A stretch of DNA of 64,000 nt, from NCBI RefSeq assembly GCF_015160855.1, contig NZ_CP063373.1:2294001-2358000 (forward strand). Direction: 5' to 3'. Of this stretch, positions 7,970 through 16,165 are shown piece after piece. The notes below the pieces were generated by a model, which saw only the letters and a program-made list of their open reading frames with translations, was not told the origin of the DNA and ran no database searches. Position numbers and translations under genes: made by a program. The stretch's first letter is position 1. Each line of letters opens with the position of its first letter. The DNA comes from Streptomyces ferrugineus. GTDB taxonomy: Bacteria; Actinomycetota; Actinomycetes; Streptomycetales; Streptomycetaceae.

Positions 7970-9058
7970 TCAGGCCCATCCCCCTTGCCGCCGCCGAGTC
8001 CGACGCAGCAGCCAGAAGAAGAACGGACTGCCGAGCAGCGCGGTCAACACCCCCAGCGGCAACTCCGCGGGCGCGGCCACCGTCCGCGCCACAAGATCCG
8101 CCGCGAGCAGAACCACCGCCCCCAGCAACGCGCTGCCCGGCACCAGAAACCGATGCCCCGGCCCCGCCGCCATCCGCAGCAGATGCGGCACGACCAGGCC
8201 GACGAAGCCGATGATCCCGGAGACGCTCACCGCCGCGGCCGTCAGCAGCGCGATGACCAGGACGAGAACGATCCGCAGCCGCTCCACGTCCACGCCCAGA
8301 TGCCGCGCGGGTCCCTCGCCGAGGGCCAGCAGGTCCAGCCGGCGGGCGTACAGCGGCGCGACGGCCAGCCCGAGCGCGGCGCACGGCAGTACGGCCAGCG
8401 CCTTCGGCCAGGTCGCCTGGGAGAGCGAGCCGAGCTGCCAGAAGGTGATCTGCTGGATGGCCGCGGCGTCCGCGAAGAACAGGAACAGCCCGATCACCGC
8501 CCCGCCGAAGGCGTTCACGGCGATACCGGTGAGGATCAGCGTCACCACTTCCGTACGGCCGCCCGAGCGCGCCATGACGTATACGAGCAGCACGGTGGCG
8601 AGCCCGGAGACGAAGGCGAAGGCCGACACCGTCCAGGTGCCGAGGAAGCCGGCGTTGAGCGCGATCGCGCCGACCGCGCCGACCGCCGCGCCGGAGGAGA
8701 CGCCGATGACGCCGGGCTCGGCGAGCGGGTTGCCGAACACCCCCTGCATCAGCGCCCCGGCACACCCCAGCGACGCCCCGATGAGCAGCGCGAGCACGAT
8801 CCGCGGGAAGCGCACGTTCCACAGCACCGACTCGGCGACGCGGTCCGACTCGCCGCCGCCGAGCCCGACTTTGTGCTGGATGGAGGCGAGGACGTCCCCG
8901 ACGGGGATCGGGTAGGCGCCGATCCCGGCGGCGACCGGCACGAGGACGACCAGGGCCACGCTCAGGCCGGCGGTCAGCAGCCACGCGGTGGTGTGCCGTC
9001 CGCGCGGCGGCGTCTCGGCCACCGCCCCGGACGGGGTGGCCTTCTCCAGTACGGTCAT
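7970..9058 (-). CDS. hmuU: Heme/iron-complex ABC transporter permease (FecCD family)
   Basis: 362 residues from ATG 9058, with about ten hydrophobic helices. FPRIVLALLIGASLGCAGALMQG, NPLAEPGVIGVSSGAA, and GFVGLVVPHLLR are hallmark FecCD/BtuC segments. It forms the membrane channel partnered by HmuV. The ATG overlaps the TGA of a short upstream frame (ATGA), implying translational coupling to a gene that is no longer full length. The usual binding-protein gene is not present. Confidence 0.85.
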   Translation of the reverse strand: MTVLEKATPSGAVAETPPRGRHTTAWLLTAGLSVALVVLVPVAAGIGAYPIPVGDVLASIQHKVGLGGGESDRVAESVLWNVRFPRIVLALLIGASLGCAGALMQGVFGNPLAEPGVIGVSSGAAVGAVGAIALNAGFLGTWTVSAFAFVSGLATVLLVYVMARSGGRTEVVTLILTGIAVNAFGGAVIGLFLFFADAAAIQQITFWQLGSLSQATWPKALAVLPCAALGLAVAPLYARRLDLLALGEGPARHLGVDVERLRIVLVLVIALLTAAAVSVSGIIGFVGLVVPHLLRMAAGPGHRFLVPGSALLGAVVLLAADLVARTVAAPAELPLGVLTALLGSPFFFWLLRRTRRRQGGWA

Positions 9059-9195
9059 GCCGCATCCCGCCCGACCGAGACGATCCGGCGGATCCGGCGG
9101 TCCGCGCCGGCCCGAGGGACGTCCTCCCGCGGAACGTCCTCGCGCACGGCGGCGGTCCGCGGCGCGCCCGTCAGTCGTGTGCGCAAGCGTCGCAC
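9055..9195 (-). pseudogene. 46-codon frame coupled to hmuU, possible remnant of the binding-protein gene
   Basis: From GTG 9195 a short frame runs to a TGA that overlaps the hmuU ATG. It encodes mostly Arg/Asp residues and ends RRIVSVGRDAA, which faintly resembles the first strand of periplasmic heme or siderophore binding proteins (RIVSVG-type). A full hmuT would be about 330-360 codons. It may be a leader, a remnant or chance. Confidence 0.3.
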
Positions 9196-9244
9196 GGTCC
9201 CGTCCGTTCCTCTCGGTCCACTGCCGTTCCGGCCAGGGCAAAGC

Positions 9245-9263
9245 TTAGGTTAGCCTTACCTTT
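9245..9263. promoter_or_regulatory. Iron box (DmdR/IdeR-type operator) upstream of the heme transporter
   Basis: TTAGGTTAGCCTTACCTTT is close to the actinobacterial iron-box consensus TTAGGTTAGGCTNACCTAA. It lies between the divergent transporter operon and phzF-like gene and predicts iron-dependent repression, probably of the leftward operon. Confidence 0.8.
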
Positions 9264-9323
9264 ATTCGCTAGATCGCGAAGGGGAGTTGCCTGGCGCGGG
9301 ACGGCTGATGCTTCAATCGTCCC

Positions 9324-9968
9324 GTGACTGACTACGACGTCCTCCGCGTCTTCTGCGGGCCGACCGGTGGATACGGCAACGAACTCGGCGTCGTCCGCGA
9401 GGGGTCCGTGCTGCCGGACCCCGCGGAGCGGCAGGCGTTCGCGGCGAAGCTCGGCTTCAGCGAGACCGTGTTCGTGGACGACCCCGAGCGCGGGATCATC
9501 GACATCTACACGCCCTCCGTACGGCTGCCCTTCGCCGGGTATCCCTGCGTCGGTACGGCCTGGCTGCTCGACGTCCCCGAACTGGTCACGCCCGCCGGGG
9601 TGGTGGGGGCCAGGGTCGACGGCGAGTTCTGCTGGATCGAGGCCCGCCCGGACTGGCCGCTGCCGCGCACCCTGCGGCAGTACGGCAGCGCGGGGGAGGT
9701 CGACGCTCTCGCCGTACCGCCGCCCGGGGAGTGGATCTATGCCTGGGCCTGGGAGGACGAGGCCGCCGGACGGGTCCGCGCGCGAGGGTTTCCCGGCCGT
9801 GGCGACGGCGTGGCGGAGGACGAGGCGACGGGCGCGGCGGCCATCCAGCTCACCCACCGGCTGGGCCGGGCGCTCAACATCACGCAGGGCGCGGGCTCAC
9901 AGCTGCTGACGGCGCCCCAGCCCGGCGACTGGGTCGAGCTGGGCGGCCGGGTGGTCCTGGAGCGCTGA
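9324..9968 (+). CDS. PhzF-family isomerase-like protein
   Basis: 214 residues from GTG 9324. SETVFV puts the family catalytic acid at Glu47, LPFAGYPCVGTAW matches the N-terminal domain signature, and GDGVAEDEATGAAA is the C-terminal signature. The diaminopimelate-epimerase-like fold usually needs about 260-290 residues, so this is a short member. The substrate is unknown. It faces the heme oxygenase gene, with ends 8 bp apart. Confidence 0.8.
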   Translation: MTDYDVLRVFCGPTGGYGNELGVVREGSVLPDPAERQAFAAKLGFSETVFVDDPERGIIDIYTPSVRLPFAGYPCVGTAWLLDVPELVTPAGVVGARVDGEFCWIEARPDWPLPRTLRQYGSAGEVDALAVPPPGEWIYAWAWEDEAAGRVRARGFPGRGDGVAEDEATGAAAIQLTHRLGRALNITQGAGSQLLTAPQPGDWVELGGRVVLER

Positions 9969-9975
9969 CACCGCC

Positions 9976-10623
9976 TCACGCCGACAGCGGGAACTCCTCG
10001 CCCAGTGCCCGGAACACCGCCGTGTTCAGCGCGAACGCCCGCTTGCACTCCGCGACGACGCGCTGCTTCTCCAGGTCGTCCGCGCGCACCGCGTCCAGCA
10101 GTTCGCGGTAACCCCGCTTGAACGCCGCCGGGTTGGGGATGTCCTCGAAGACGTAGAACCGGACCCCGTCGCCCTTGCGGGCGAAGCCCCACGTCTTCTC
10201 CGCCTTGGCGCGGATGATCTGCCCGCCGGAGAGATCGCCGAGGTAGCGGGTGTAGTGGTGGGCGACATAACCGGCCGGCCAGTCGGCGGCGCACTCCCGC
10301 ACCCGGTCCGCGTATGCCCGGGTGGCCGGGAGCGCCGACAGTCCCGCGCGCCACCGAGGACCCCGCAGATGCGCCAGGTCCCGCTCCAGGGCCGCCAGCC
10401 GGAACAGCTCCGGCCGGATGAACGGGCCGGCCACCGGGTCCGACGCCAGCCGCTCGGCGCCGGCCTCCAGGGCCTCGTACACGAACCACAACTGCTCGGT
10501 GTACCGCGCGTAGGCGTCCACGCCCAGCCTGCCGCCGAGCATGTCGCTCATGAACGTCGAGGTCTCCGCCTCGGTGTGCTCTTCGTGGGAGGCGGTGCGG
10601 ATGACTGTCGAGAAGGAGTCCAT
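9976..10623 (-). CDS. Biliverdin-producing heme oxygenase
   Basis: 215 residues. Aligning HTEAETSTFM with bacterial HmuO makes His16 the proximal heme ligand, and YLGDLSGGQIIRAKAEKTWG is the distal helix with its flexible glycines. The enzyme opens imported heme to biliverdin, CO and iron, giving a reason for the neighbouring heme importer. A near-perfect iron box directly upstream predicts expression in iron starvation. Confidence 0.9.
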   Translation of the reverse strand: MDSFSTVIRTASHEEHTEAETSTFMSDMLGGRLGVDAYARYTEQLWFVYEALEAGAERLASDPVAGPFIRPELFRLAALERDLAHLRGPRWRAGLSALPATRAYADRVRECAADWPAGYVAHHYTRYLGDLSGGQIIRAKAEKTWGFARKGDGVRFYVFEDIPNPAAFKRGYRELLDAVRADDLEKQRVVAECKRAFALNTAVFRALGEEFPLSA

Positions 10624-10635
10624 GGCCGTATTTTC

Positions 10636-10654
10636 TGAGGTTAGGCTAACCTAA
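10636..10654. promoter_or_regulatory. Iron box upstream of heme oxygenase
   Basis: TGAGGTTAGGCTAACCTAA contains the perfect dyad AGGTTAG-G-CTAACCT and lies 12 bp ahead of the start codon. It is the stronger of the two iron boxes in the window. Confidence 0.85.
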
Positions 10655-10699
10655 GTCAATAGGTTTGCCGACGCCGTGTCGGTAAAAGCGTACCGAGAA

Positions 10700-10725
10700 A
10701 ACCCGCCCTCCGCAGAGGACGGGTT
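10700..10725 (-). terminator. Hairpin terminator downstream of map
   Basis: AACCCG/CGGGTT with an inner CCTC/GAGG stem and a CGCA loop, between the map stop and the heme oxygenase promoter. It probably ends the leftward map transcript. Confidence 0.55.
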
Positions 10726-10741
10726 CTGCTGCCCGCTTCGG

Positions 10742-11599
10742 CTACGGCAGCGTCAGGATCTCCGCGCCCGTCTCCGTCACCACCAAGGTGTGCTCGAACT
10801 GAGCCGTCCGCTTGCGGTCCTTCGTGACGACCGTCCAGCCGTCGTCCCACATGTCGTACTCGTGGGTGCCCAGCGTCAGCATCGGCTCGATCGTGAAGGT
10901 CATCCCCGGCTGGATCACCGTCGTCGCGTGCGGGCTGTCGTAGTGCGGGATGATCAGGCCCGAGTGGAAGGACGAGTTGATGCCGTGCCCGGTGAAGTCC
11001 CGCACCACCCCGTAGCCGAAGCGCTTGGCGTACGACTCGATCACCCGGCCGATGACATTGATCTGGCGGCCCGGCTTGACCGCCTTGATCGCGCGGTTGA
11101 GGGACTCGCGGGTGCGCTCCACCAGCAGACGGCTCTCCTCGTCCACGTCGCCCACCAGGTACGTGGCGTTGTTGTCGCCGTGCACCCCGCCGATGTACGC
11201 CGTCACGTCGAGGTTGATGATGTCGCCGTCGCGCAGCACCGTGGAGTCCGGGATGCCGTGGCAGATGACCTCGTTGACGCTGGTGCACAGCGACTTGGGG
11301 AAGTTGCGGTAGCCGAGCGTCGAGGGGTAGGCGCCGTGGTCGCACATGTACTCGTGCGCCACCCTGTCCAGCTCGTCGGTCGTCACGCCGGGCGCGATCA
11401 GCTTCGCCGCCTCGGCCATCGCCCGCGCGGCGATCCGCCCGGCGACCCGCATCGCCTCGACGGTCTCGGGGGTCTGCACCTCCGGACCCGAGTACGGGGT
11501 CGGCGCGGGCTTGCCGACGTACTCGGGACGGCGGATGTTTCCGGGTACGGAACGGGTGGGAGACAGCTCCCCTGGTACGAGCAGCGACTGGCCAGACAT
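10742..11599 (-). CDS. map: Type I methionine aminopeptidase
   Basis: 285 residues. Removes the initiator methionine from new proteins. The metal ligands sit in [19 protein letters not shown] (two Asp), FTGHGI (His), FTIEPML (Glu) and QFEHTLVV (Glu). The ~45-residue N-terminal extension with proline motifs ([11 protein letters not shown]) marks the actinobacterial subtype. [10 protein letters not shown] holds the substrate-pocket cysteine region. Likely essential unless a second map exists elsewhere. Confidence 0.95.
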   Translation of the reverse strand: MSGQSLLVPGELSPTRSVPGNIRRPEYVGKPAPTPYSGPEVQTPETVEAMRVAGRIAARAMAEAAKLIAPGVTTDELDRVAHEYMCDHGAYPSTLGYRNFPKSLCTSVNEVICHGIPDSTVLRDGDIINLDVTAYIGGVHGDNNATYLVGDVDEESRLLVERTRESLNRAIKAVKPGRQINVIGRVIESYAKRFGYGVVRDFTGHGINSSFHSGLIIPHYDSPHATTVIQPGMTFTIEPMLTLGTHEYDMWDDGWTVVTKDRKRTAQFEHTLVVTETGAEILTLP

Positions 11600-11679
11600 G
11601 CAGCGAGTCTAAGACAGCGGCCATGGGGGACCATGACCGTGGCGATCTCAGTGGCGATCCCATGTGAAAGGAGCCGGTC

Positions 11680-11910
11680 ATGGCCCTGTTCAAGAAGCGC
11701 ACGGTCGGCAAACCGGGCGAGTGGTACTACTGCCTCGTCCACAAGAAGGTCGAGGAGGGCCCGGAGTGCCCGGCCAAGGACCGCTTCGGGCCGTACGCCA
11801 GCCGCGAGGAGGCCCAGCACGCGATGGACCTGGCACGCGAACGCAACCTGGAGTGGGAAACCGACCCGAGGTGGCACGACGCCCCGACCGGACCGGCGGA
11901 CGAGGACTAG
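11680..11910 (+). CDS. Small conserved actinobacterial protein
   Basis: 76 residues, start ATG 11680 with AAAGGAG upstream. The core EWYYCLVHKKVEEGPECP and FGPYASREEAQHAMDLA has two cysteines and a compact alpha/beta look, reminiscent of SPOR-like peptides but not clearly that family. Function unknown. It is divergent from map, with a doubled GTGGCGATC motif in the spacer. Confidence 0.7.
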   Translation: MALFKKRTVGKPGEWYYCLVHKKVEEGPECPAKDRFGPYASREEAQHAMDLARERNLEWETDPRWHDAPTGPADED

Positions 11911-11921
11911 GGCCCGGCGGG

Positions 11922-13244
11922 TCAGCCCTCCGCCGGGGCCGGAGCCGGTGTGGTTGCCGATGTCGCGCGCTGCTCGCGCAGTCGTACCGCGTGCTCGTTG
12001 GTGCGGGCGTCGTACGTCATCAGCTTCGGCAGGCACAGCGCCAGCAGCCCCACCGCGCCCACGCACAGCAGCCCGCCCGACCAGACGGCGGTGCGCACCC
12101 CGCGCCAGGCCGCGATGCCGCCCATGTAGGTCTGGCCGAGCTGTGGGCCCACCGAGTACGACAGCAGCTCGATCCCGGCGAGCCGGCCGCGCAGCTCGTC
12201 CGGGATCGTCTGGTTCCACATCACGCCGCGGAAGATGCCGCTGACCATGTCGGCGGCGCCGCCCAGGGTCAGGAACAGCAGCACCAGCCAGACGTTCCCG
12301 GAGACACCGGCGGCCGCGACCGCCACGCCCCACAGCGCGGCCGCCAGCACGACGACCCGCCCGTGCCGGTACACCCGTGAGGTCCAGCCGCTGGTCAGGC
12401 TCACCAGCATCGCCCCGGCCGGGACGGACGCGTACATCAGACCGAGCGACCAGGGGGCGTTCAACTCGTCCGCGAGGAAGGGCAGTACGGCCAGCGGCAG
12501 CGCGAAGAGCATCGCCGCGATGTCGATGACGTACGTGCCGAGGAGCTCCTTGCGGCTCCAGGCGTAGCGCGCGCCCTCGGCGATGGCCTTCAACGACGGC
12601 TTCGCGGCCTCGTGCGAGGCGGGGGAGGGGGCGAGCCCGATCACGAACAGGACGGAGACGACGAAGGTCACGAGATCCGCGCCGTACGCCCAGCCGAGCC
12701 CCGCGTACGCCACCACCACACCGGCCAGGGCGGGGCCCGCGACCCCGCCGACCTGCCAGCGCAGGGCGTTGAGGGCGGCGGCCGCCGGGAGGTGGTCGTG
12801 GGCGACGATCCGGGGCAACAGGGCGTCCAGGGCGGGACGCTGGACCGAGACCAGCGCGGAGGACAGGGCGGCGACGACGTACAGCGGCCAGATCGCCGGA
12901 ACCGGAAGCAGGGCGTTGAGCAGCAGGACGGCGCTCAGCAGGCCCTGCCCGGCCTCCGTCCACACGATCAGCTTCCGCTTGTCGAGCGCGTCGGCGAGCG
13001 CGCCCCCGTACAGCCCGAACACCACCAGCGGCACCAGCTCCACGGCCCCGATCGCCCCGACCGCCGCGGCGGACCCGGTCAGCTCCTTGATCTGCACGGG
13101 CAGCGCGACGAACGTCAGAAAACTCCCGAAGGACGAGACCAGCCCCGCCAGCCACAACTTCCGGAAGTCGGCGGAGGCCCGCCAGGGGGTGAGGTCGGGC
13201 AGTACGGCCCGGAGCCGGGAGGGGGTGGGGGAGTCGTCGGTCAC
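11922..13244 (-). CDS. Major facilitator superfamily transporter
   Basis: 440 residues with about twelve hydrophobic helices. The opening FRKLWLAGLVSSFGSFLTFVALPVQI and the YGGALADALDKRKLI loop between helices 2 and 3 match the enterobactin-exporter-like MFS group (EntS/MFS_3). It is probably an exporter, and the substrate cannot be read. No regulator gene is adjacent. Confidence 0.8.
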   Translation of the reverse strand: MTDDSPTPSRLRAVLPDLTPWRASADFRKLWLAGLVSSFGSFLTFVALPVQIKELTGSAAAVGAIGAVELVPLVVFGLYGGALADALDKRKLIVWTEAGQGLLSAVLLLNALLPVPAIWPLYVVAALSSALVSVQRPALDALLPRIVAHDHLPAAAALNALRWQVGGVAGPALAGVVVAYAGLGWAYGADLVTFVVSVLFVIGLAPSPASHEAAKPSLKAIAEGARYAWSRKELLGTYVIDIAAMLFALPLAVLPFLADELNAPWSLGLMYASVPAGAMLVSLTSGWTSRVYRHGRVVVLAAALWGVAVAAAGVSGNVWLVLLFLTLGGAADMVSGIFRGVMWNQTIPDELRGRLAGIELLSYSVGPQLGQTYMGGIAAWRGVRTAVWSGGLLCVGAVGLLALCLPKLMTYDARTNEHAVRLREQRATSATTPAPAPAEG

Positions 13245-13313
13245 GAAGGGCCATGCTCGAAGGGCGCGGTACCGGAGGCAACCGGTTTTGCGGCCCGGTG
13301 GCCGGTGGGCGCC

Positions 13314-13916
13314 CTACCAGCGCGGCGGTGGCGGTGCCGTCAGCGACTCCGCCAGGCGCGACAGACGGTCCCGCAGGCGGCTGCGTCCCCGCGCGGAGGG
13401 CACCGCGTTCTCGCCGGCCGCCGCGCTCACCAGGTGCTGCACCGTGTCCAGGTCCAGCTCCGCGCCCTCCGGCACGACCAGCCGCTCGTGGGCCATCGCC
13501 GTCAGCTCGCCCTCGCCGCTGCCGAGCGCCAGCACCGTCGCCCCGGCCCGCCGCACGTCGTGCACCCGTTCCAGCAGCGGCGCCCCCGGCCGGTCCGGCG
13601 ACACCACCAGCAGCGTCTCCCCGCGCCGCGCCGCCGCCAGCCGCCCCAGGCCCACCGCCAGATGCGCCGGATCCGAGGCGCGCGCGTCATGCCGGACGAG
13701 GGTCGGGGCCAGCTCCGGCGTCCCCGACCACGCGGCCTCGTCCACCAGGTGCGCCGCCAGATGCCACGGCTCGTACTCCCGCGTCCCGACCAGCAGCAAC
13801 CCGCCCCCGTGCGCCACCGCCGACGCCCGCAGCGCCCCCGCGAACCGCCGGGTCGCCCCCAGCCACTCGGTTCCGGCGAGCACTTCGCGCAGCAACGCGA
13901 CACGTACGGCATCCAT
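13314..13916 (-). CDS. Conserved hypothetical protein with SIS-like (phosphosugar-binding) features
   Basis: 200 residues. GGGLLLVGTREYEPWHLAAHLVDE, GETLLVVSPDR, and GATVLALGSGEGELTAMA alternate strand and helix as in sugar isomerase (SIS) domains, but the classic serine/threonine phosphosugar loop is not obvious. The C-terminus is proline- and arginine-rich. Function unknown. It is divergent from the sialidase-like gene. Confidence 0.55.
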   Translation of the reverse strand: MDAVRVALLREVLAGTEWLGATRRFAGALRASAVAHGGGLLLVGTREYEPWHLAAHLVDEAAWSGTPELAPTLVRHDARASDPAHLAVGLGRLAAARRGETLLVVSPDRPGAPLLERVHDVRRAGATVLALGSGEGELTAMAHERLVVPEGAELDLDTVQHLVSAAAGENAVPSARGRSRLRDRLSRLAESLTAPPPPRW

Positions 13917-14012
13917 GCGGCCGCATCCTGCCGCAACCGACCACTCGTGACCCGGAGTTCACCACGAATTCGCCCAACCTGGGCAGAGGCCTTCGTTATC
14001 CCGCGCAACCAC

Positions 14013-14068
14013 CCGCCATGTGCTACCCGCCATGTGCTACCCGCTGAGTGATATCCGCTGCGTGATAC
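14013..14068. repeat. Four tandem 14-bp repeats upstream of the sialidase gene
   Basis: CCGCCATGTGCTAC occurs twice (14013-14026, 14027-14040), followed by CCGCTGAGTGATAT and CCGCTGCGTGATAC, each exactly 14 bp. The array ends 21 bp before the ATG of the downstream gene, overlapping its likely promoter/leader. Confidence 0.8.
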
Positions 14069-14089
14069 CGGCCATCCGAGGAGCCCCTC

Positions 14090-15163
14090 ATGACAGAGAC
14101 CAGCGTCCCGTTCCGCGCCGGCCGCGAGGGCTACGCGAGCTTCCGCATCCCGGCCGTCGTCGCCACCGCCGCCGGCACCCTCCTCGCCTTCTGCGAGGGC
14201 CGGGTCGACTCCGCCGCCGACCACGGGCACATCGACATCGTGCTGAAGCGCTCGACGGACGGCGGCCGCACCTGGGGACCCCTCGAGGTGGCCGCCGACA
14301 ACAACTGGCACCTCGCCGGCAACCCCGCCCCCGTCGTCCTCGACACCGGCCGCATCCTGCTCGTCTACCTCCGCAACCACGCCGACGCCACCGAGGACGG
14401 CATCCTGCGCGGCGAGGTCTCCGACGCCGACGGCCGCCGGATCTGGGTGCGGTACAGCGACGACGACGGTGTCACCTGGTCCACCTCGAAGGAGATCACC
14501 GCGCAGGTGAAGCGGCCGGGATGGCGGTGGTACGCCACCACCCCCGGCCACGCCATCCAGCTCGGCACCGGCCGGGTCGTCGTCCCCGCCAACCACACCA
14601 TCCCGCCCACCGGCGCCGACATCGGCACCGAGGCCCGGTACAACAGCGGCCACTGCCTGCTCAGCGACGACCGGGGCGAGACCTGGCGCATCGGCTACGT
14701 CGACGAGAACACCGACGGCTACATCAACGTCAACGAGACCACCGCCGCCGAACTCCCCGACGGCCGCGTCTACTTCAACACCCGCAACGACTCCATGTCC
14801 CCCGGCAACCGCGCCGACGCGTACTCCGAGGACGGCGGCGAGACCCTGGTGAAGCCCTTCCGCCCGCAGGCGGGCCTCATCGCCCCCGTCTGCGAGGCCA
14901 GTGTCCTGCACCTCCGTGACCCCGACGTCCTGCTCTACTCCGGCCCCGCCGACCCCGCCGCCCGCGCCCTGATGGCCATCCGCGCCTCCACCGACGGCGG
15001 CGTCACCTGGCGCTCGGCGCACACGGCGGACGGGCTGCCCGCCGCGTACTCGGACCTCGTACGGATCGACGCCGACACGGTCGGACTCCTGTACGAGACC
15101 GGCGACTTCGGCCCGTACGAGACCCTCACCTTCCGGCGGGTGCCCGTGACGGAGCTCACCTGA
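14090..15163 (+). CDS. Exo-alpha-sialidase family protein (GH33-like, BNR repeats)
   Basis: 357 residues. YASFRIPAVV carries the FRIP arginine motif. Four Asp-boxes are visible: STDGGRTWG, SDDDGVTWS, SDDRGETWR and STDGGVTWR. NETTAAELPDGRVYFNTRN holds the likely active-site acid region. Together they indicate a six-bladed propeller sialidase or related glycosidase. There is no signal peptide at the chosen start, so it appears cytoplasmic, which is unusual for sialidases. The start has GGAG upstream (CCGAGGAGCCCC). Confidence 0.8.
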   Translation: MTETSVPFRAGREGYASFRIPAVVATAAGTLLAFCEGRVDSAADHGHIDIVLKRSTDGGRTWGPLEVAADNNWHLAGNPAPVVLDTGRILLVYLRNHADATEDGILRGEVSDADGRRIWVRYSDDDGVTWSTSKEITAQVKRPGWRWYATTPGHAIQLGTGRVVVPANHTIPPTGADIGTEARYNSGHCLLSDDRGETWRIGYVDENTDGYINVNETTAAELPDGRVYFNTRNDSMSPGNRADAYSEDGGETLVKPFRPQAGLIAPVCEASVLHLRDPDVLLYSGPADPAARALMAIRASTDGGVTWRSAHTADGLPAAYSDLVRIDADTVGLLYETGDFGPYETLTFRRVPVTELT

Positions 15164-15200
15164 CCCGTCGGGGTGCGTGGGGCGGACGTAAAGTCGGCCC

Positions 15201-15926
15201 ATGACCTCTACCGACAGTGCACAGCAGCCCACCGACGCCCCCGCGAAGGCCCCGGCCAAGGACCCCTGGGATCTCCCGGACGTCTCGGGGCTCGTCGTCG
15301 GCGTGCTCGGCGGGACCGGACCGCAGGGCAAAGGCCTCGCCTACCGGCTCGCCCGGGCCGGCCAGAAGGTGATCATCGGCTCGCGGGCCGCCGAGCGCGC
15401 GCAGGCCGCCGCCGACGAGCTCGGGCACGGTATCGAGGGCCACGACAACGCCGAGACCGCCCGCCGCAGCGACCTCGTGATCGTCGCCGTGCCGTGGGAG
15501 GGCCACGGCAAGACCCTCGAATCCCTGCGCGAGGAGCTGGCCGGCAAGCTGGTCGTCGACTGCGTCAACCCGCTCGGCTTCGACAAGAAGGGCGCCTACG
15601 CGCTCAAGCCGCAGGAGGGCAGCGCCGCCGAGCAGGCCGCCGCCCTGCTGCCGGACTCCCGGGTGACGGCGGCCTTCCACCATCTGTCGGCGGTGCTGCT
15701 GCAGGACCCGGAGATCGCGGAGATCGACACCGATGTGATGGTGCTCGGCGAGGTGCGGGCGGACGTGGAGATCGTCCAGGCGCTGGCCGGCCGTATCCCC
15801 GGCATGCGCGGCGTCTTCGCGGGGCGGCTGCGCAACGCCCACCAGGTGGAGTCGCTGGTCGCGAACCTGATCTCGGTGAACCGCCGCTACAAGGCACACG
15901 CGGGGCTCCGCGTCACGGACGTATGA
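15201..15926 (+). CDS. npdG: NADPH-dependent F420 reductase
   Basis: 241 residues. After a ~30-residue Ala/Pro-rich leader, VVGVLGGTGPQGKGLAYRLA is the NADP-binding Rossmann motif and VIIGSRAAERAQ the NADP phosphate-recognition strand. VVDCVNPLGFD and VTAAFHHLSAVLLQD are conserved in F420H2:NADP oxidoreductases. It moves hydride between NADPH and the deazaflavin cofactor F420, supplying F420-dependent reductases. Confidence 0.9.
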   Translation: MTSTDSAQQPTDAPAKAPAKDPWDLPDVSGLVVGVLGGTGPQGKGLAYRLARAGQKVIIGSRAAERAQAAADELGHGIEGHDNAETARRSDLVIVAVPWEGHGKTLESLREELAGKLVVDCVNPLGFDKKGAYALKPQEGSAAEQAAALLPDSRVTAAFHHLSAVLLQDPEIAEIDTDVMVLGEVRADVEIVQALAGRIPGMRGVFAGRLRNAHQVESLVANLISVNRRYKAHAGLRVTDV

Positions 15927-15979
15927 GGCGATGGGGGACACTGGTCGCGTAGCAGTGTCCCCCGAAGGAGCCGAGTGAA

Positions 15980-16165
15980 ATGCCCCGCCTTGGTGTCTAT
16001 GCCCTGATCGTCTGTGTGCTCGCCGTGGCCGCGGCCGTGGTCTCCTTCGCGCGGGGCAGCTGGCTCGGGATCGTGTGGGTGCTGCTGGCGGGGCTGTCGT
16101 CGAACATGACGTGGTACTACGTCAAGCGGGCCAGGGACGCCCGGCGGGACTCGGTCACGGGCTGA
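15980..16165 (+). CDS. Small two-helix membrane protein
   Basis: 61 residues, AAGGAG upstream of ATG 15980. Two hydrophobic helices (about residues 5-24 and 28-46) are joined by a short FARGSW turn, with a basic KRARDARR tail. Function unknown. Its 3' end overlaps that of the convergent protease gene by 11 bp. Confidence 0.65.
   Translation: MPRLGVYALIVCVLAVAAAVVSFARGSWLGIVWVLLAGLSSNMTWYYVKRARDARRDSVTG

Noticed and set aside
14013..14068. CRISPR-like array
   Set aside because: Units are contiguous 14-mers without spacers; no cas genes in the window.
14020..14919. Plus-strand frame overlapping the sialidase start
   Set aside because: Arg/Pro-rich out-of-frame reading of the sialidase gene.
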